The translations under genes were made by a program, and so were the position numbers. Shown here in pieces: positions 40,391 to 41,903 of a DNA stretch of 41,903 bases. The stretch spans positions 1 to 41,903 of the forward strand of contig CANPZG010000006.1 of NCBI GenBank assembly GCA_947588765.1, in the 5' to 3' direction. Within the stretch, counting starts at the first letter, position 1. Each line of letters starts with the position of its first letter. The notes beneath the pieces were generated by a model. That model was not told the DNA's origin. It saw nothing but the letters and a program-made list of their open reading frames with translations, and ran no database searches. The DNA comes from an uncultured Bacilli bacterium (lineage in GTDB: Bacteria > Bacillota_I > Bacilli_A > RF39 > UBA660).

Positions 40391-41161
40391 ATGAAATTCT
40401 TTAAATATTTAGGTATATGTGCCATTATGTTATTTAGTTTTTACTATACAGATAAGATAGCTAATTTTGTTTTAGAGAAAAATAAATTATATCAAGAAAT
40501 AGATAATAAGAAAGATAATTACAAGGTTAAAAGTACATCAGCTTTAATTGATGGAGTTTATATTATTCCCGGATTAATGGGGCATGAAGTTAATGTCAAA
40601 GATAGTTATTATAATATGAAAAGTCTTGATGTGTTTAATGAACATTACTTAGTGTATGAAAATACTATGCCAGAAGTATCTTTAGAAAACAATAAAGATA
40701 AAATAATAAATAAAGGTAATCCGAAGAAAAATAGTATATCGATAATAATCGAAAATGATGAATCTTTAATTAATTATTTTAATGAAAATAAAATAAAGGC
40801 AAATCTATTAATCGATTTAGATAATTATCAAATATATCCTACTTTAGAATTAATTAATAATGATGCGAAGAATTATGAAAAAGTAGAAAGCCTACTTAAT
40901 AATGGTAATTTAAATAATAATTTATGTATCTTAAATAATACTTTAGAGGATACTTGTCGAGAAAATAATAAATATTTAATTGAAGCAATTAATGTTGATA
41001 ATAGTACCTTTTTAGAAACTAAAAACACTATTGAAAGTGGGAATATTTATTTAATAAAAAAAGGTATCAATATTGAAAACTTAAAATTATTAATTAAGGA
41101 TATTAAGTTTAAAGATTTAAAAATAGTTTATTTAAGTGAACTTATTAGTGAAAATAATTAA
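40391..41161 (+). CDS. Degenerate NodB/polysaccharide deacetylase-like exported protein
   Basis: 256 residues with an N-terminal membrane anchor (YLGICAIMLFSFYYTDKIANF). The middle matches a Firmicutes deacetylase-like group: ALIDGVYIIPGLMGHEVNV, YNMKSL, LVYENTMPEVSLENNKDKII and NPKKNSISIIIEN. The end has LKLLIKDIKFKDLKIVYLSELI. NodB catalytic signatures (the TFDDG Asp pair and the HxxxH metal site) are absent, so it is probably not an active deacetylase. GGTGA lies upstream of ATG 40391. Family assignment is from recall of related proteins and moderate. Confidence 0.65.
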   Translation: MKFFKYLGICAIMLFSFYYTDKIANFVLEKNKLYQEIDNKKDNYKVKSTSALIDGVYIIPGLMGHEVNVKDSYYNMKSLDVFNEHYLVYENTMPEVSLENNKDKIINKGNPKKNSISIIIENDESLINYFNENKIKANLLIDLDNYQIYPTLELINNDAKNYEKVESLLNNGNLNNNLCILNNTLEDTCRENNKYLIEAINVDNSTFLETKNTIESGNIYLIKKGINIENLKLLIKDIKFKDLKIVYLSELISENN

Positions 41162-41249
41162 TTTCATTATAGCCAATTTTTTTCTTGAAAAATACTTAAA
41201 AAATATATAAAAATATAGTATAATATTGCTTGTAATCCGAGGTGATATA

Positions 41250-41903
41250 ATGATAGAACTATACTGTGATGAAAGTAGACAAGATCTTTTCTATAATAAA
41301 GATGTTATTTCTAATACTAATAAATATATTTTTATTGGTGGAGTAATGATTAGTAGAGATGATAGGTCAGAAATAAAAAACAAAATAAATAATTTGAAAC
41401 AAAAGTATAATCTAAACATTAAAACTGAGTTAAAATGGAATAGGGTGACTAAAAAGTATTTAAATTTATATAAAGAGATGATAGATATATATGTTACCTA
41501 TAACATTAATTTTAGAACAATTTGCATTGACTCAAATAAGATAAATTTAAAGTACCATAATGAAAATGCTGAATTAGGTTTTTATAAGTTCTATTATCAA
41601 TTATTAAATAATTGGATTTCATCAGCTTCAAAATATACAATATATACAGACATAAAAACTTATAGTAATCCAAATGTATTAAATGATTTAAAAAGATGTT
41701 TAAATAATAAGAATCATCCTAATAATATAGAGAAAATATATGCTATAGAATCACATGAGTCAGTTTTTCTACAATTAGAAGATATATTAATGGGGGCAAC
41801 ATCATATAAAATGAATTTTGGTAAAGATGGTAATTCAAAAGTAAAGTTAGAATTAATTAGTTATCTTGAAACTAAATTGGGGCATGAATTGAAACCAACT
41901 ACT
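41250..41903 (+). CDS. DUF3800-type protein, cut by the right edge
   Basis: An open frame with no stop before the window ends, starting at ATG 41250 behind GAGGTGA. The first 218 residues read MIELYCDESRQD, YIFIGGVMISRDDR, KTELKWNRVTKKYLNLY, FRTICIDSNK, YTIYTDIKTYSN and a later SHESVFLQLEDILMGATSY. This is the DUF3800 pattern: an early Asp-Glu, a KW motif, then a second Asp. It is proposed to have an RNase H-like fold and is often found near mobile or defence genes. Promoter TATAAT at 41219-41224. Function unproven. Confidence 0.8.
   Translation, partial: MIELYCDESRQDLFYNKDVISNTNKYIFIGGVMISRDDRSEIKNKINNLKQKYNLNIKTELKWNRVTKKYLNLYKEMIDIYVTYNINFRTICIDSNKINLKYHNENAELGFYKFYYQLLNNWISSASKYTIYTDIKTYSNPNVLNDLKRCLNNKNHPNNIEKIYAIESHESVFLQLEDILMGATSYKMNFGKDGNSKVKLELISYLETKLGHELKPTT

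Noticed and set aside
1-41903. Mycoplasma-type recoding of TGA
   Set aside because: TGA ends several genes at the expected place (5892, 15594, 21126), and Trp is encoded by TGG in conserved motifs.
1-41903. tRNA, rRNA, transposase or insertion-sequence ends
   Set aside because: Nothing on either strand showed the conserved tRNA arms, rRNA segments or transposase motifs that I could recognise by reading; a covariance scan was not possible here.

Overview
The window is strongly AT-rich, gene-dense DNA from a low-GC Gram-positive bacterium. TGA is used as a stop (for example in the ATGA overlaps at 15591 and 21123), so this is not the Mycoplasma code. SpoVS, a DacB/SpmA/SpmB-type operon, SipW-type signal peptides, Shine-Dalgarno sites of the AGGAGG/GGTGAT type and an NrtR regulator point to Bacillota, probably a gut-type uncultured Bacilli lineage. 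The lineage is an inference from gene content, not a database result.

Layout. 1-5.9 kb: three tandem paralogs with near-constant N-terminal halves and divergent, LRR-like C-terminal halves; the first is cut by the window edge. 5.9-7.8 kb: HdeD-like membrane protein and enolase. 7.8-9.6 kb: an AAA/DUF4143-type ATPase behind four exact-period 23-bp repeats, then a small helical protein. 9.6-13.4 kb: a divergent XRE regulator and large SipW-type surface protein with a GC-rich, variable-looking tail, then small membrane and lipoprotein genes. 13.4-22.8 kb: a near-complete NAD salvage locus (pncA, pncB, nudix hydrolase, nadE, nadD, nadK, nrtR) in which two transcription units share an almost identical promoter/inverted-repeat module, with four unknown genes interspersed. 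22.8-26.3 kb: a second XRE/surface-protein pair and a second DUF4143-type ATPase. 26.4-33.4 kb: D,D-carboxypeptidase-spmA-spmB, a MerR regulator, a pseudouridine synthase, an Asn/Thr/Ser-rich membrane protein, another HdeD-like protein and spoVS. 33.4-33.7 kb: a compact intergenic locus that looks like a convergent type I toxin-antitoxin pair, with an unlisted 22-codon hydrophobic peptide opposed by a short RNA. 33.8-36 kb: a third SipW-type surface protein whose promoter spacer is a (TA)n tract. 36-41.9 kb: rubrerythrin, SufB, a short SSB, an XRE regulator, unknown proteins, a degenerate NodB-like protein and a DUF3800-type gene cut by the right edge.

How it fits together. The NAD genes form one regulon whose likely repressor, NrtR, is encoded at its end. 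The three surface proteins share a secreted N-terminal module but have different C-termini and three different control layouts: operator in the promoter spacer, operator over the -10, and a dinucleotide tract in the spacer. This suggests variable surface display. The strongest candidates for something undescribed are the 33.4-33.7 kb toxin-antitoxin-like locus, the GC-rich tail of the 10019-11905 surface protein, the TA-tract promoter at 33772, and the constant/variable paralog array at the left edge. No tRNA, rRNA, CRISPR array or transposase was recognised.
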